Assembly (NCBI GenBank): GCA_022925895.1
Contig: JAKSYS010000119.1
Location: 1-64,000, forward strand
DNA from: Fragilaria crotonensis
Taxonomy: Eukaryota; Bacillariophyta; Fragilariophyceae; Fragilariales; Fragilariaceae
Direction: 5' to 3'
DNA length: 64,000 nucleotides
A program made the translations under genes and the position numbers. Each line of letters starts with the position of its first letter. Positions within the stretch are counted from its first letter, which is position 1. Under the pieces are notes generated by a model. It was not told the DNA's origin and did not search any database. It saw only the letters and a list, made by a program, of their open reading frames with translations. Positions 44,075 through 56,251 of this stretch are shown here, in pieces.

Positions 44075-44870
44075 GAGTTATTCTAGGGATTCATTGATGT
44101 GTCTCACTTCCCAGACTTTTTGTTTATGCGCACCTCTCTACGGTCAGTGTAATCGTTGGCCAATCCAGCATTGGCATCATTCAGGTGCGCTACTAGCCTA
44201 CGAACTAACTATTCTTGTCCATGAATCAGCAAGCGAGAATTACATTGATGGGATGTCAGCGTATCCAGGCAAAGATGGGAGTGGTGTATGTCCTACTTTC
44301 AGTTCTCCACTTTAGTTGTGAAGAGCCTATACTCGCGTAGTTCCAGGTTTCAGTTGATTGTTTTGCATTCTTCCCCCAACGTCCTGTGGATGATGTTTGC
44401 TGAACCAGGTATGCTATATGCATACGCACACATTGTGAGCATAACTTGTACTCCGAGTACGAAAGTAGGTTACATGTACTTGTACTCGAGATCGACTGGG
44501 AGCTTTACAGACCAGCCTAACACAGTACTCGTCGGCGCTACTAGCTACTAGTAGCCAGTGTCGTAGGAATTTCTACTAGCTTCTATAGAATTTTATGTGC
44601 CACCACGCCACCACCAGTATGCTGCTTTACCGCTACAGTACTGAACTACTACGATTGAACAAGCAGTGAATGAGACAATAGCAGTGTATTGTAGTACTCA
44701 GTCCTACGTGCTACCGGTACCTTCCTCTCATTCGACGTCTGTACTGGTCCGTTTGAAGGGAAATGGAGGAGGGGTCCAAGATCGGACACCTCACAATCGC
44801 GAGAACAAGGGACAAGGGACCCTGTTCCAGTGTGTGTGTTTGTGTGTGTCTTGGTAGATCAGCAACGACG
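44075..44870. other. Intergenic region, GTAC-rich
   Basis: Between exportin-1 and uL22m. GTAC and CTAGTA words are frequent at 44440-44710, and a GTGTGTGTGT microsatellite lies at about 44829-44850, just before the uL22m start. No gene is supported. Confidence 0.5.
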
Positions 44871-45737
44871 ATGATGAACGCCTTGTCAAAGCGCATGGCG
44901 GCCCTTGCGTTACCTGCAACTAGGTCGCTTCGTACTGGATCGTCGGCGATGAATGGATCGCAAATGAGGGGTGTCAGTATCAGTACAAGAGGATCATCGT
45001 TCGTGATGGAGAGACTACAGCAACATCAACAGAATCAACAACAAGCAATTCAAACTCAAACAAGATCCTTTTTCTCGAGTCCAATATCTCTCGAGACAAG
45101 GGTCACTCCGTCGCAAGTATTCATGCCTGAGAATCCCATCATCACCGATTCTTCTGGTCGCAAGTTCTACGTTGCCGATCTCATGAAGCCCACCCCACAT
45201 AAGCTCAAACCCAAAGTTATTAGACGACGACTTGAAAAGTTGAAAACGTACGAAGGCAAAGAGAAGAATCTTCGCCATTCCCCGTGGCGTTTGCAGCTCA
45301 TTTGTCGTCACGTGACTGGCATGCCCTTGCAGGAGGCACTCACACAGCTTGAGTTCCTCAGTAAGCGATTCGCTCCCGTCGTCCAGAGAGTGTTGAAACG
45401 AACATCCAATTTGGCAGACATTCGTGATACCATCCAAATGTCACAATTGGAAGTGGCCGAATGCTTCGCCACACAGGGATCACACTTGAAACGCATCAAG
45501 CCCATGGGCCGTGGACGGCAGGGCATTATGCATCACAAGTATGCACACATGCGTGTCGTGTTGCGAGAAATTGATTTTCCACTCAAAATTGTCATGGCCA
45601 GGACTGTTAATGAAAAGACACGGTGGATTGAACTCCAAGCGCTGGCCGAAGCGGATTATCAAAAGGCGAAAGCGCGTCGTGAGGAATTGGAATCGATGGA
45701 ACGTATCGTGGCATTGAATCAGAAGGAGATCGGCTAG
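44871..45737 (+). CDS. Mitochondrial ribosomal protein uL22m
   Basis: A 288-residue protein. The first 60 residues are basic, Ser/Ala/Arg-rich and lack acidic residues (MMNALSKRMAALALPATRSL), typical of a mitochondrial presequence; a plastid-type signal peptide is absent. The L22 domain follows: LRHSPWRLQLICRHVTGMPL, EALTQLEFLSKRFAPVVQRV, and the tunnel-loop and beta-hairpin region ending in GRGRQGIMHHKYAHMRVVLR. It is expected to line the peptide exit tunnel of the mitochondrial large subunit. Start ATG 44871 gives the presequence; an upstream reading from 44763 has no ATG. No intron. Confidence 0.85.
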   Translation: MMNALSKRMAALALPATRSLRTGSSAMNGSQMRGVSISTRGSSFVMERLQQHQQNQQQAIQTQTRSFFSSPISLETRVTPSQVFMPENPIITDSSGRKFYVADLMKPTPHKLKPKVIRRRLEKLKTYEGKEKNLRHSPWRLQLICRHVTGMPLQEALTQLEFLSKRFAPVVQRVLKRTSNLADIRDTIQMSQLEVAECFATQGSHLKRIKPMGRGRQGIMHHKYAHMRVVLREIDFPLKIVMARTVNEKTRWIELQALAEADYQKAKARREELESMERIVALNQKEIG

Positions 45738-46386
45738 TAATTATGGAATTCTTGGGATTGAAAGTACTACGGTAGTTCATGAGACCTGCCAAGTATTTGT
45801 AGGAATAGATATCCCAGGACAATGTAGAAAGTAGTTCGTTGCCATAACATGCCTAGTGATGACTGGATTGCAATCAAGAGAAGTATTCTGCGGCTGTGGT
45901 TCTGACTGCATGCTTCATGGTTCAGGAAACCTCGAAGGCGTTTCGATCGCACTATTAATATGCATACATTTAGAGCACCATTAGTAGCAGGACCAGTTGC
46001 ATAATGGATCGAGGGTGGCGTGTGGACTGCAACACACTTGCAATGACTTTGCCAATAGACATCTTGTTGAAGGAATGGTTATGATATGTTTCTACATGAC
46101 CAAGTCTCTAGAGACCGAACACGTCCCAATCTTGATCGACACCAGGCATGTTGAGGGGGCATCCTTAACAACTCTCGCATCATCGATATGTAAAACCTGC
46201 AAAGGCATAGCTTACCAATAAATGCTCTCGTTCTTGACTCAATATGTCGAGCTCTTGATGAATTCTAGGTGATTAGCACCAAGGTCGGCTTTATCTTCCA
46301 ACCGGTAGAGTCCAGAATGCCACATCGAACCGTCTTGGGGTGAGAATGATTTTAGCTGTTAACTATACGTCCCCGACAATTAAAAT
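45738..46386. other. Convergent intergenic region, no gene seen
   Basis: It separates the 3' ends of uL22m and the aspartate kinase gene. I see no coding region or repeat. Confidence 0.5.
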
Positions 46387-48163
46387 CTACGCCATGGGTT
46401 CCAAAAGCATCGACAAGTTCTTGGAGGAGCCTTCGGGAGTGATGATGCATCTGTCTTCGAAGAAACACTTGTGCAAATTCAAGACCGCCTTTTCGAGCTG
46501 GTCGTCGCTCAGTATGAACGAAATGTTGACCTTGGAAGCCCCTTGTGACATCATTTCGACCTTGATGCCTTGCGAATTGAACACTCGGAAGACAGTGGCC
46601 AAAACCTCACTGCTCCTCTCGACATCGGTAATGAGCGTCAGGATCGATCTCTTGTCCTTCAAAGTGACATCGGCGTAAGGCTGCAAGTCAGACACGAGCA
46701 AGTTGATGGCGTCCGAATCCTGCTTCTTGTCCAACGTCAGCGAGACTGAAACTTCCGACGAGGCCAGCACGTCGACGCCAATCTTACGTTTTTCAAAGTC
46801 ACCAAACACCTTGGCCAAGAAACCGTAGGCACCCAACATGGCAGTGCACTGAATATCCATCAACTTGACATCACGCTTGTAGGTGATGGCTGTCACAAGG
46901 CGTTTCTCAAATCCTTCATATGTGGCAGTAATGACGGTACCCTCCGCAGATGCGTTGTAGGAGTTCTTGACCCGCACAGGAACGTTGTACTTCAACGCAG
47001 GCTGCATGGCAATTGGATGCAACACTTGAGCTCCAAAGTAGGCAAGTTCAGATGCTTCCTCGTACGTAACGTGATTGACAGGGATGGCATTGGGCACCAA
47101 GCGTGGATCCGAACTCAAGATGCCGTCCACATCCTTCCAGACTTGAATTTCATCCAACTGAATGGCAGCTCCGAGCGCCGTCGCTGTCAAATCGGAACCA
47201 CCGCGTCCAAGAGTTGTAATCTTTCCATTTGGATCATGCCCGATAAAGCCCGTGACGACCGCCACGACATTGGGGTCCAACCGGGCAAAGGCCTTGCGGA
47301 CGGCATCCTCGTGTTCCACCAACAGCTGCGCATCGCCAAAGTTGGAATTGGTCATAATGCCCATATCCCACGCGTCAAAGGCTTGAGCGGGCACTCCGAG
47401 TTGGTTCAATCGGGCGGCCATGACGCGAACCGAGCATCGTTCGCCGTAGGATACCAACTGATCCAATGATTTGGGGGACAGTTCTTGAATTAGACGGACA
47501 CCGTTCAACATGTCTTCGCACTCTCGTAGCAAAGCATTGACTTCATCCGATGTGTGTGCCGGCATTTGGAACTCGTTGATGGTGGCAGTGTGGAGCGTGC
47601 GGATGGCGTCAATGTCGACGCTGCCGTCTGTGTAGGATACCAAGGATGGGGAGGAAGAAGGCAATTGTAAGGTCATTGTTCTATGGGTGGAGTGTTCCCA
47701 TAAAGGAAGTTCACTAGAAAACGTGAACGACCTTTGTCAGCTTAATCACGCACTCACCCAATGCATTATTTCCAGCATTCAAAAGATTATTGGTTGTCTT
47801 CCCCATGGCAGAACAGACAACCGCTCTAGGACGGTATCCGGCCTTGATTTGATCCTTGATCAAGTTGGCGACATGATCGATTCGTTCATAGTTGGCAAGT
47901 GATGATCCACCAAACTTCATGACAACATCCATGGGCTTGTTCGAAGCACTTGCTCCATTCGTGCCATTGGTTCGGATTTGCGACAGGGCTGACTTGTACT
48001 CCTTGACATTCTTTTTGGCCTCGTCTGCCATGAATAGTGCAGAGGATTGTGCTTGCGCTGAAACAGCATTAGCAGCAGCCGTTGCGGCATGGGGATGCAC
48101 GACGAATGCATCGCAATATCTGGCATTGCCTAGGGCAACAATTGCCAGAAGGAGGACCCTCAT
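46387..48163 (-). CDS. Aspartate kinase, predicted plastid-targeted
   Basis: First enzyme of the aspartate pathway to lysine, threonine, methionine and isoleucine. Exons 47758-48163 and 46387-47627 flank a 130-bp GT-AG intron that splits an Asp codon; 548 residues. The N-terminus is a signal peptide (MRVLLLAIVALGNARYCDAF) with the cut before VVHP, a plastid-type site. The kinase fold shows VVMKFGGSS, ERCSVRVMAARL, VTGFIGHDPNGKITTLGRGG and VWKDVDGILSSDPRLV. Two ACT-type regulatory segments form the C-terminus (VKLMDIQCTAMLGAYGFLAK and SILTLITDVERSSEVLATVF), so feedback control by lysine or threonine is likely. It is monofunctional; no homoserine dehydrogenase part is attached. Confidence 0.92.
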
Positions 48164-48553
48164 CTTGGATATGTAGGTCAAGCAGTTGGCAGTTGGGGTA
48201 TTTTTATGGACTGTAAAGAACAATGGACGGCAGAACAGTGCACATGACCTCCTTTGTCTTGCAGAACCTTGTATGTTCAATACCAGTCCTGTTGAATGTG
48301 CGGCTGGCTGTTCTTCAGATCTTCGTTAGGATTAAGCATAATAGCAACTCCTTTTGGTAAAGGAATTGCTCGAGTATTCGCTAGGGAGTCGCGATCTTGT
48401 CCCTCACGTAGATTTTTAACGCTGAAAACAATACTGAACGCAACTTCGACTTGGGGACAACAAATTGGTAAACAGCCATCAACTTTTCCACAACTCTCAC
48501 GAAAACTTGCGCACCCACACCAACGAAATCGAATCGATCACCTATCCAAAACA
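48164..48553. other. Divergent promoter region of aspartate kinase and the TAZ gene
   Basis: A 390-bp gap between divergent starts. An open frame runs through part of it in phase with the TAZ gene, but the first methionines with suitable context are at 48554. No other element is evident. Confidence 0.4.
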
Positions 48554-51500
48554 ATGATGTTTGAGTCTGGCATGTCTTCTGAGTCACCGGAAGCACCTTG
48601 TGAGACGGGCATGGAGCTGGCGAAGGACGACCGATGCTCATCATCGTCGTCTGAGGAGAACGGCATCCCCACTCGTCCGCAACATCTCCAGCAGGTAAGA
48701 TTCCGTATTCCTTCGCATAGTTCGCTGACGCACTATGGTTTCAGATATGGAGGGTGTCGTGAAATGTTTGTTCCCTTGTTCGTTGCGATTTATTTTTGAC
48801 TAGCGTGGACGGAGTACTGGCCAATCGGCGACAGCTGACACTGTGACGACGATTGTCAAGACTCCTATTAGATCTCGCCCACGTCATAAGCCGTGTTCTT
48901 GATGGTGATGACGGCATCTCCATTGAAGTTTGCATGCGTGGATGGTTCTCATTGGTCAGCCAATACTATGCCCAATATGTCCCTGTTCGTCACGCGTGCC
49001 TCGCCTTCATCTTGATTTTTAGTTACATACGTACTCCAACAATGGCCTTTTTTTCGCGTCGTGAACTTTGCATTTGTGTTTTGGGTGTCGGAGAGAAGAT
49101 GTCCGTTTTTCGGATGTAGAAGTGCATGCATTATGTGTACATACATATATGCTTCTGCGTACCCTCCGGTGCCGGTTGTGTAACTTTAACACCCTTCGAA
49201 CACTCTGGATCGTTTGCGTTGGCCGAACACTTGCTCTTGCATTTGTCGTTCGTTCATTGTTCATTATTAATTGTTCATAAACAAGATATCTTCCCGCTGG
49301 TGGATGGTGTCGTGAAGCAGCGTATTGTTTCGAAGATTGACGTGTGACCTGAAGAACCCTACACTGTCGCAAACTAAAACTATTGTGCTGTCTCCTTCTT
49401 TGCTATTGCTACTGCTGCGACTACAATTACTGCTACTGCTACTCAGGAAATAACATCCAGGACGATGAATGAGGTCTCCCATGGGCCAACCCATGATCTA
49501 AAGCTAGCCCCTCTCTCAGTCCCTGTCCCTGCCCCGCAATCTCCAGATATGAATGCTGAACTGAAAAGACCCGTGCACATCGGAGAAGACTCGGATCAAG
49601 TGCCTCCTGTTGCAAAGCGATTCAAATCTCTGGATGGTGCAGTCTCTCAAACTCTGCCACTTGCGCCACACGCAGCAGCTGATGCCAAGGAACAAGAACC
49701 AAATTCACAACAAACCACCGCTTCCAATGGAGACACCAGTGTTTGTACCCCCTCAAAACTCGCAGGTTCGCAAGCATCGACTTCGACTTGTACTTCCGTC
49801 CCACCAGTAGTCTCCCCGAAAGAGTCCTCAAGACAAGTCCCGACTTCTGGCATGTCGTCATTCTCATCCTCCTCAAGCTCCGCCTCTTCCGAGGGTGGTC
49901 TGTTGCAGTCATCATCACGAACGATGACGACGACAGCAACAGCAACAACAACAACGACATCCACAGAAGATGCAGCCGTAGTTACTCCACTCCAGGCGAT
50001 TAAAATGTCGCATCTGCGAGACAAATATTACGCAGAATTGGAGTACATGTTGCGAGAATTTCGAAAACTAGAACGACAACTTTTGGGGGCCAAGGGGAAT
50101 GGGACGGGTATCGAAGAATCCAGTGGATCACGAGAACGTCGCGAAAAATTACATTCGTTTATTTTGCATCTGGAAGATACGATACGACAAATTGATGTGG
50201 GATGCCAGGTAGAATCAGGTGGTGAGGTCGCTGGTGCTGCTGCTGCAGGTGCATCCTCGGGGGATGGACAAGATCAGCAAGGGCGTGATTCAGCACCAGG
50301 GTCGACGACTGCATCCAAAGAAAAGGACGATGAGGAGAATGTAAAGAAACTCGAAGAACACATTTTGGCGAATCTGCTACCTGTCAAGGTCCGACTCAAG
50401 AAGCAGCTTGCGGCGCAACAAGGAGCGACCCGAAATCCCATCGGCATGCCAGTAGCTACTCGGGGATTGCAACCATCCATGATGATGACAGCCGAAAAGG
50501 GTAAGGGAACGTTCGCCGCGGCTGCAGAAGAAAAGCGAAGACAAGCCGAAGCCGCTCGTCTTGCGGCACAAGAACGGGCCCTCGCATCGCCACCGGCGCC
50601 GTCACAGTTTGGAAAACCGCTCATTGGGGCTGGTTCGTCTCTGACAAGAAATCTACACGGACCGACGCTGGGTTCGCAAGCGAGGAAACATGGTCACGGG
50701 GTGGGATCCGAGAAACCTCCGGTTCCAGATCCAACTGCTATAAAGGGATTGCCAGATGGTGCTATTGAAACTCCCAAGCGACCGATTTTGTATGCAGGCA
50801 TGGCTCTAGGTAGCGAACAACATCATTCGGGAGTTTCCGCAGCAGCGGGAGTCCACAGCATGGTCTTTGATGAACCATGCCTGAAGCCTACAGTCGAGCA
50901 AGTAACTACGACGGAAGTGACATCCTCGCAGATGCCGCCAACCACCCATCATCCGGTGCCAAGGCTTGAAGAGCTCAAATCGTGCAAACCCCATGAAGAC
51001 CCAAAACTTTCTGACGAATTACGAAAGAAACTGCACAAGGACCGACGGCGGAGGAAGAAGCACCGCGAACTTGAACGGCGAGAGAAAGAACGCCAACGCC
51101 AACTCTTTCTGCAGCAGCAGCAACAACAACAAAATGCAGCCCAGGTCACTGCCGTTGCGCCGAAAGGCTCCGGTAAGAAGGGCGGCATGGTAGGTTCGAA
51201 ACCGGCGGGTAGCCAAACAAAAGGGCCTCGCACAGTAGAATACATTTGTGCTCTATGCAGTGAAGCCTATAGCTCGACTTGTGACTTCAATCCGTGGTGG
51301 GCGCTCGCGTCACACGATTGTCCAAAGTGTCGGAAAAATCAGGTACGTGATATTCAGAAGTCGACGCCCAATGCAGCTCCGGTGCGTCACTCACGCTCAC
51401 GGCGTTGTAGATTCCTCGAATTGACATTACTGCTCCGGTCAATGCTATTGAGTATCATCCGGCGTTGTTAGCCCATGCTGAAGAGGGTCCCAATGGAGGG

Positions 51501-53654
51501 GGTGGAATGGAGGCTTCTCCGTCTCCGGTTGTGATACAACCCATCCCCTCTAATTCTGCATACCCGCTGACACCGCAGTCATCGAAGTTGCCTACTTTGT
51601 ATCCTCTCAGTGACAGTGATGACGAGTCCGATCTAAGCGAGCTCTCAGATGCTGCTAATTTATCCGACGACTCATACGACTCTGATGATTCGGAAGATGA
51701 TATGCCGCTGACAGAAGGAGAACTGGCAGAGATGGAAAACTTTGGCAAGGAATATGAAGGTCCAAAGCTGACACCCGACCAAGCTAGTCGACTTCTCATC
51801 TTGATGGGCCACGCGCAAACATGTCCCGGAAGGTGCGTCTTGTCTGTAAACTTACCATCTCGCCTCTGATACAAACCTCACTTGTGTTATTCCAGGCATG
51901 TGTCCGAGAGTCACCGTGATTGCTGTAATAGTGTGAAGTTCATGATGTTGCACGTTCGGGATTGCCCTGGAACGACTTCCACTTTGGATGTTTGTCCGTT
52001 TCCTTGGTGTCGCAAAGTCAAGCATCTCATGTACCATTTGGTTGCATGTCCGAGACCGCGCGATTGCGCAATTTGCAGCCCAATCGCTTTATCGAAAAAC
52101 CTCAAAGCACTTATTGGCCTGACAAATCACAGACGGACTATGCAAAGGGAACGTGCGAAAGCTGCCATGGCAGCTGCCGCTGCTGCCAAGGCCAAGCCTC
52201 CGGCTCCGAAAATGTCGTATGCTCCAAAGGCTCCGAAACCAGTAACGTATCGCCCTCCACAGAAGAAGGCGACAGTGCCGGTGAAAGTGAACAAGCCGGC
52301 AGTCGCAAAGCCAGTAGTACCTTCAGTACCACCCCAGAGGGTTGCACCCCCTCCTGCCGCTCGCCCTGGTACCAACATGGTTGTCGGGAAAGCGCCACCC
52401 GTTGTGAAACCTACAAACGGGGTGGTTGTGAAATCTCTAATAAAACCTGCTGGGCGCTCGGTCGTAGTTCTCAAGTCTAGACCGCCGCAGCGCCCTGCTC
52501 TTGGGGAACCTGGCAAACCCGTTGTCGCTTCCTTGCCGGGAGCGAAACCGACTGTTTTGCCTTTACCTGGAGTTGGAGATCTAGCGCCTTTGGGCGCTCC
52601 AAGTCTATCATTTTCGTTGGACAATACGGACCCTGCACCAAGCCTCCCGGCTTTGGTTCCTATCCCGCTTAAGACTGAAGGGAAGGCGCACTCAAGTGAC
52701 ACTCCATCATCGGAAACTGGAACTGAAAAGTCCGAAATCGCCGTACCAACTCAAACTCAATTTACTGTTGAGACAACTCCGACTGACACAGAAGCAACAC
52801 CATTTATCGCGTTGGAGCCGCTCCCTGCTGCTGATGTTGATATCACGTTGGAAACGGAGGAGACTAGTTTTGGCTATGTTTGTGAGCCATCTGAGTCTTC
52901 CATGCCGATTCCAGTTGCGATAAATAAAGAGGATACACCATCAGGAGATGCGTTACATGAGTATACCTCATCTTTGAAGACTCAAGATCAGTGCGACGAG
53001 GGAAGGGGCGATATGCAGCCTTCAAGCACGTCGTCCGTGATAACGGCATCAGATGTGTCGACTGTGACAACTAAGATTGACGAGCGAGGAGTGCCTGATG
53101 GAGCGGACCAAACCTCGGTTGGGGACCAGTCCAAGGAAAGTCCTTCTAGCGGGCTTTCTGCGCCTGTCGAGGTTCGTCTTCCAGCAGCTGAGCTCGAAGC
53201 TAAAGGGTCTGTTGAGGCCGCCCCGGCCATGTTTCCTGAACCGGCCACTATGTTACCGCTACCAGCAGCTCCGCTTGACATTGCATTACCCACCGTAGAA
53301 CCCTCTGCGATTACTGCATCTATGAACGTTCCGCTAGCTGAACATGGTGAGACTTCTTTGGCAGCACAGCACGACAAGCTGGATGCTGATATGGGATCAT
53401 TCGCTATGGAAGATGCTGAGCTTGGGGTAAACGCAAGCCTGGTGGAGTCTGCTATGCCTGGGCAGTTACAAGTGACACTGGAGCAATCGGCGACACCGTC
53501 TGCGGAGTTTGATTTATCCCGGACAAACGCGTCGCAGGAGCGTCGCACGTCGCCTCCCCGATTTCCAGACGTGCCTGTTATTGTAAATCAGGAAGACGGT
53601 GATGACGACTCGCGTAATAATCAGGAGGCGCCCCATGAAGTGCCTCCAGTCTAA
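48554..53654 (+). CDS. TAZ zinc-finger protein, probable transcription co-regulator
   Basis: A large nuclear-type protein. The first exon (ATG 48554-48694) is Ser/Glu-rich; a 752-bp intron (48695-49446) joins in phase to the main exon. Start ATG 49465 is the alternative. Next come a Ser/Thr/Pro-rich stretch, a coiled coil (KYYAELEYMLREFRKLERQL), a basic, Gln-rich helix (nt 51010-51130) and a CxxC pair (YICALCSEAY, CPKCRKNQ). An acidic Ser/Asp segment follows, then the TAZ-type finger with H/C ligands (GHAQTCPGRH, CCNSVKFMMLHVRDC, CPFPWCRKVKHLMYH, CPRPRDCAIC). Small introns at 51343-51410 and 51833-51895 are in phase. The last 500 residues are Pro/Ala/Thr-rich. TAZ domains bind transactivators in CBP/p300; no acetyltransferase domain is present here. 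Confidence 0.8.
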
Positions 53655-54676
53655 ACAGCATTGTCGCTGCGTGCTATTGTTATACGCTTCTACATTATTC
53701 GCTGTAGACATGAAGTTTTGCTACTGCTTCGTCTTTCATTTCTGTCTTGCTCTGGAGAACAGACCAAACTTCTCTTGCTTACCATGAGGCAAAATCAAGA
53801 ATGCAAGCACTCAAGAAATCCCTATCTCAACAAATCATCGCCGAAGAAAAATGACAATTCGCGTCAAGGGACAGGACAAAACAGTGACCTCCGTCATGTA
53901 TCGTAGTGCATCGAATTACATCTGCACATGCGCAGCCACCTACCTTGACTACTTGACCCCTGAGAATGATTCTATGGCAAAAGGTAGCTGTGCTACATAG
54001 TAACCTGCTTCTCCCTTCGTTAGGGCAGAACGGGACATGGTACGCACTAACATTAGTGAATTTACGAAGAGGCGAGCAACAGGCACTCGTATGACAGGAT
54101 CAGCGTTTGGTTGCGTCGTGAACCTATGCTGTTATGGAATAGGAATGCGTGATTGGTGTTTGGAAGAATGGTGGCTTTCCCTACATTGTTGGCATTTTTG
54201 CTGTTTCCTTTTTTGCCTCGAATCGCAGGAAGACGGCGGCCTTTCGACGGGAGTTGCGGTGCGATCTCCTCGTGCACTGGCGTTGAGCAAATGTGGATGA
54301 TGCCTTTCCGAAAGTGCAACACTCTGCATTCACCAACTTTGAGGAGGACAAAAAGTGACAGCAGTTGAAGGTATCAACTGAGTATTGATCGCATCTTTCA
54401 CCATTCAACTCTCAGATAACTCAAAACCATCGCACCATGTGTCCTGGAAAATTGCGGGGAGTTGTCGTGACCGTGGTTGGCATCTGGCAAATATGGAGCT
54501 AGGGTTAGTCGACGGGGCGTGGTGACGACAACAAATAGAAGTATTCTATTTTTTTCGGTACATCATGCAGAACACTAGCAACTATATCTGATATGACTGC
54601 TGTAGAAAAAAGCAACTCACTACAGAACAATGAACGACCTGCAATTTGAGCGAGGTATAATGAAAAAATGGTGAAG
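53655..54676. other. Convergent intergenic region with one small doubtful ORF
   Basis: About 1 kb between the TAZ gene and the phosphoglycerate kinase 3' end. Apart from the small frame at 54168-54368 nothing stands out. Confidence 0.4.
54168..54368 (+). CDS. Possible small secreted protein
   Basis: ATG 54168 opens 66 codons starting MVAFPTLLAFLLFPFLPRIA, a good signal-peptide shape, followed by a basic, Cys-containing segment. There is no homologue I recognise, and overlapping frames on both strands are also open, so chance is a serious alternative. Confidence 0.2.
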   Translation: MVAFPTLLAFLLFPFLPRIAGRRRPFDGSCGAISSCTGVEQMWMMPFRKCNTLHSPTLRRTKSDSS

Positions 54677-56251
54677 CTAAGCATCGTCAAGGGCTCGGAC
54701 TCCAGGGAGAATCTTTCCCTCGAGAAGCTCGAGGGATGCCCCTCCGCCAGTTGACACGTGGGACATGCGAACGGCTTGGCCGGACTTTTCGGCGGCACTG
54801 GCGGAATCGCCACCACCAATGATACTGAGCAATCCCCTTGACTCAGTTCCATCTCCCATGGCTTTTGCTACCGCGTAGGTACCCTTTGAAAATGGTTCCA
54901 ATTCAAAGACTCCTATTGGACCATTCCAGATCGCTGTTTGGCATCTGGATATGACATCTTCGTATTGTGCTATTGTTTTGGGGCCGATGTCGAGAGCCAT
55001 GTATCCATCCGGAACATTAGCATCTTGAGTAACAACTGGTGTATCTGTGAGAGCACACGATGTGTGACAGACATGATCGATTGGAAGGTGAACAGCGATA
55101 TTGTTTGCCTTGGCCTTTGCCAACAAATTGGTCGCCAACTCTACAATATCCCTGGTTTCGCCATATTTATCAGTGTATGACTGGCCGGCTTCACAGAAAG
55201 ACTTGGCAACGGCAAACCCCTGAGCCTTCAAGAAAGTGTACGCCATTGCACCTCCAATAATGAGCTCATCAATCCTATTGAGCAAATTGTCAAGTAACAA
55301 AATCTTGTCAGAAACCTTGGCCCCGCCAACAATTGCCACGACAGGGGTCGGAGAGTCTCCCAAAACACGGGCAAAGGCTTCAATCTCTCGATGCATCAAA
55401 TACCCAGCGACTCCGTGGCCTAGAACATGTGGAATGCCCGTCATACTGGCGGAATCGCGATGCGCCGTCCCGAATGCATCTGAAACAAAGTAGTCTCCAT
55501 AGGACGCCAATTTTCTTGCCATAAGCTGACGACTTTCCGCGTCCTTCGTTGATTCTTCTCGGTAGAATCGAAGATTTTCCAGGAGCAAGGCTTGTCCAGG
55601 TTTGAGTTCCGCGACCTTCTCATCTGCATGCAGACAATCATCTGCGAACAAGACTGGCAATGCATCCGGGTTGTTAGCCCTCAGCAACTCCTCCAGTCTT
55701 GTTGCGACTGGTGCCAAGGACAGTTCTTCTACATAGCCATTGTACTCACGCAAATGGGGGAAATCAGACTCCTGATGACGGCGCTCTTCAACGAGCCTAT
55801 CCAGCAACGACTTCTTCTCTTCCTCGGGAAGCGTGGAAAAGAGGTAGCACTTTCCAGAACCCGCTTCGGAGGACAACTCCGCGGATTCGCCGGCTTTGCT
55901 GGACCATCCAAGAATCTGTTTTTTGTCCTCTCCTGACAAGTGCGCGAAGAATGACGTCTTTCCTGTCCCCTTCTCAACTCTCCACGTTTCCTTGTGATAT
56001 TTGTGCAGTTCTTCATCCGCCAAGACATCCTTGTAAGAGACTCCCTTTGGACGACCGAGATGACTCATGAGGATGACAGAACCACCCTGTTGTAGTATTT
56101 TTTCCAAGGTAGGAAGAGTGGATCGAATGCGATAGTCGTTGGAGATGATACCATGTTTGATGGGGACATTGTAGTCTACGCGTATGAGAACTTTTTTATT
56201 CCTCACAGGCCAAATGTTGTCCACACTTTTCTTCACATTCAACGTTGGCAT
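54677..56251 (-). CDS. PGK: Phosphoglycerate kinase with a ~100-residue insertion
   Basis: Transfers phosphate between 1,3-bisphosphoglycerate and ADP in glycolysis or gluconeogenesis. A 524-residue intronless protein against about 415 for the family. Conserved parts: VLIRVDYNVP, SHLGRPKG, PVLFADDC, LLENLRFYREE, SDAFGTAHR, AIVGGAKVSDKI, AIWNGPIGVFE and the nucleotide-loop GGGDSASAAEKSG with VSTGGGASLELLEG. The additional length is a charged, Lys/Glu-rich insert at residues about 71-177, between SHLGRPKG and ELSLAPVATRLEELL. Trypanosome PGK-A carries an insertion at a comparable place; whether this one is related is unknown. There is no targeting sequence at the N-terminus, so a cytosolic location is expected. 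An SKL-type peroxisomal end is absent. Confidence 0.92.
   Translation of the reverse strand: MPTLNVKKSVDNIWPVRNKKVLIRVDYNVPIKHGIISNDYRIRSTLPTLEKILQQGGSVILMSHLGRPKGVSYKDVLADEELHKYHKETWRVEKGTGKTSFFAHLSGEDKKQILGWSSKAGESAELSSEAGSGKCYLFSTLPEEEKKSLLDRLVEERRHQESDFPHLREYNGYVEELSLAPVATRLEELLRANNPDALPVLFADDCLHADEKVAELKPGQALLLENLRFYREESTKDAESRQLMARKLASYGDYFVSDAFGTAHRDSASMTGIPHVLGHGVAGYLMHREIEAFARVLGDSPTPVVAIVGGAKVSDKILLLDNLLNRIDELIIGGAMAYTFLKAQGFAVAKSFCEAGQSYTDKYGETRDIVELATNLLAKAKANNIAVHLPIDHVCHTSCALTDTPVVTQDANVPDGYMALDIGPKTIAQYEDVISRCQTAIWNGPIGVFELEPFSKGTYAVAKAMGDGTESRGLLSIIGGGDSASAAEKSGQAVRMSHVSTGGGASLELLEGKILPGVRALDDA

Noticed and set aside
49465-49467. ATG 49465 as the certain start of the TAZ protein
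   Set aside because: A good donor at 48695 and acceptor at 49446 join an upstream coding exon in phase, so the start stays open between 48554 and 49465.
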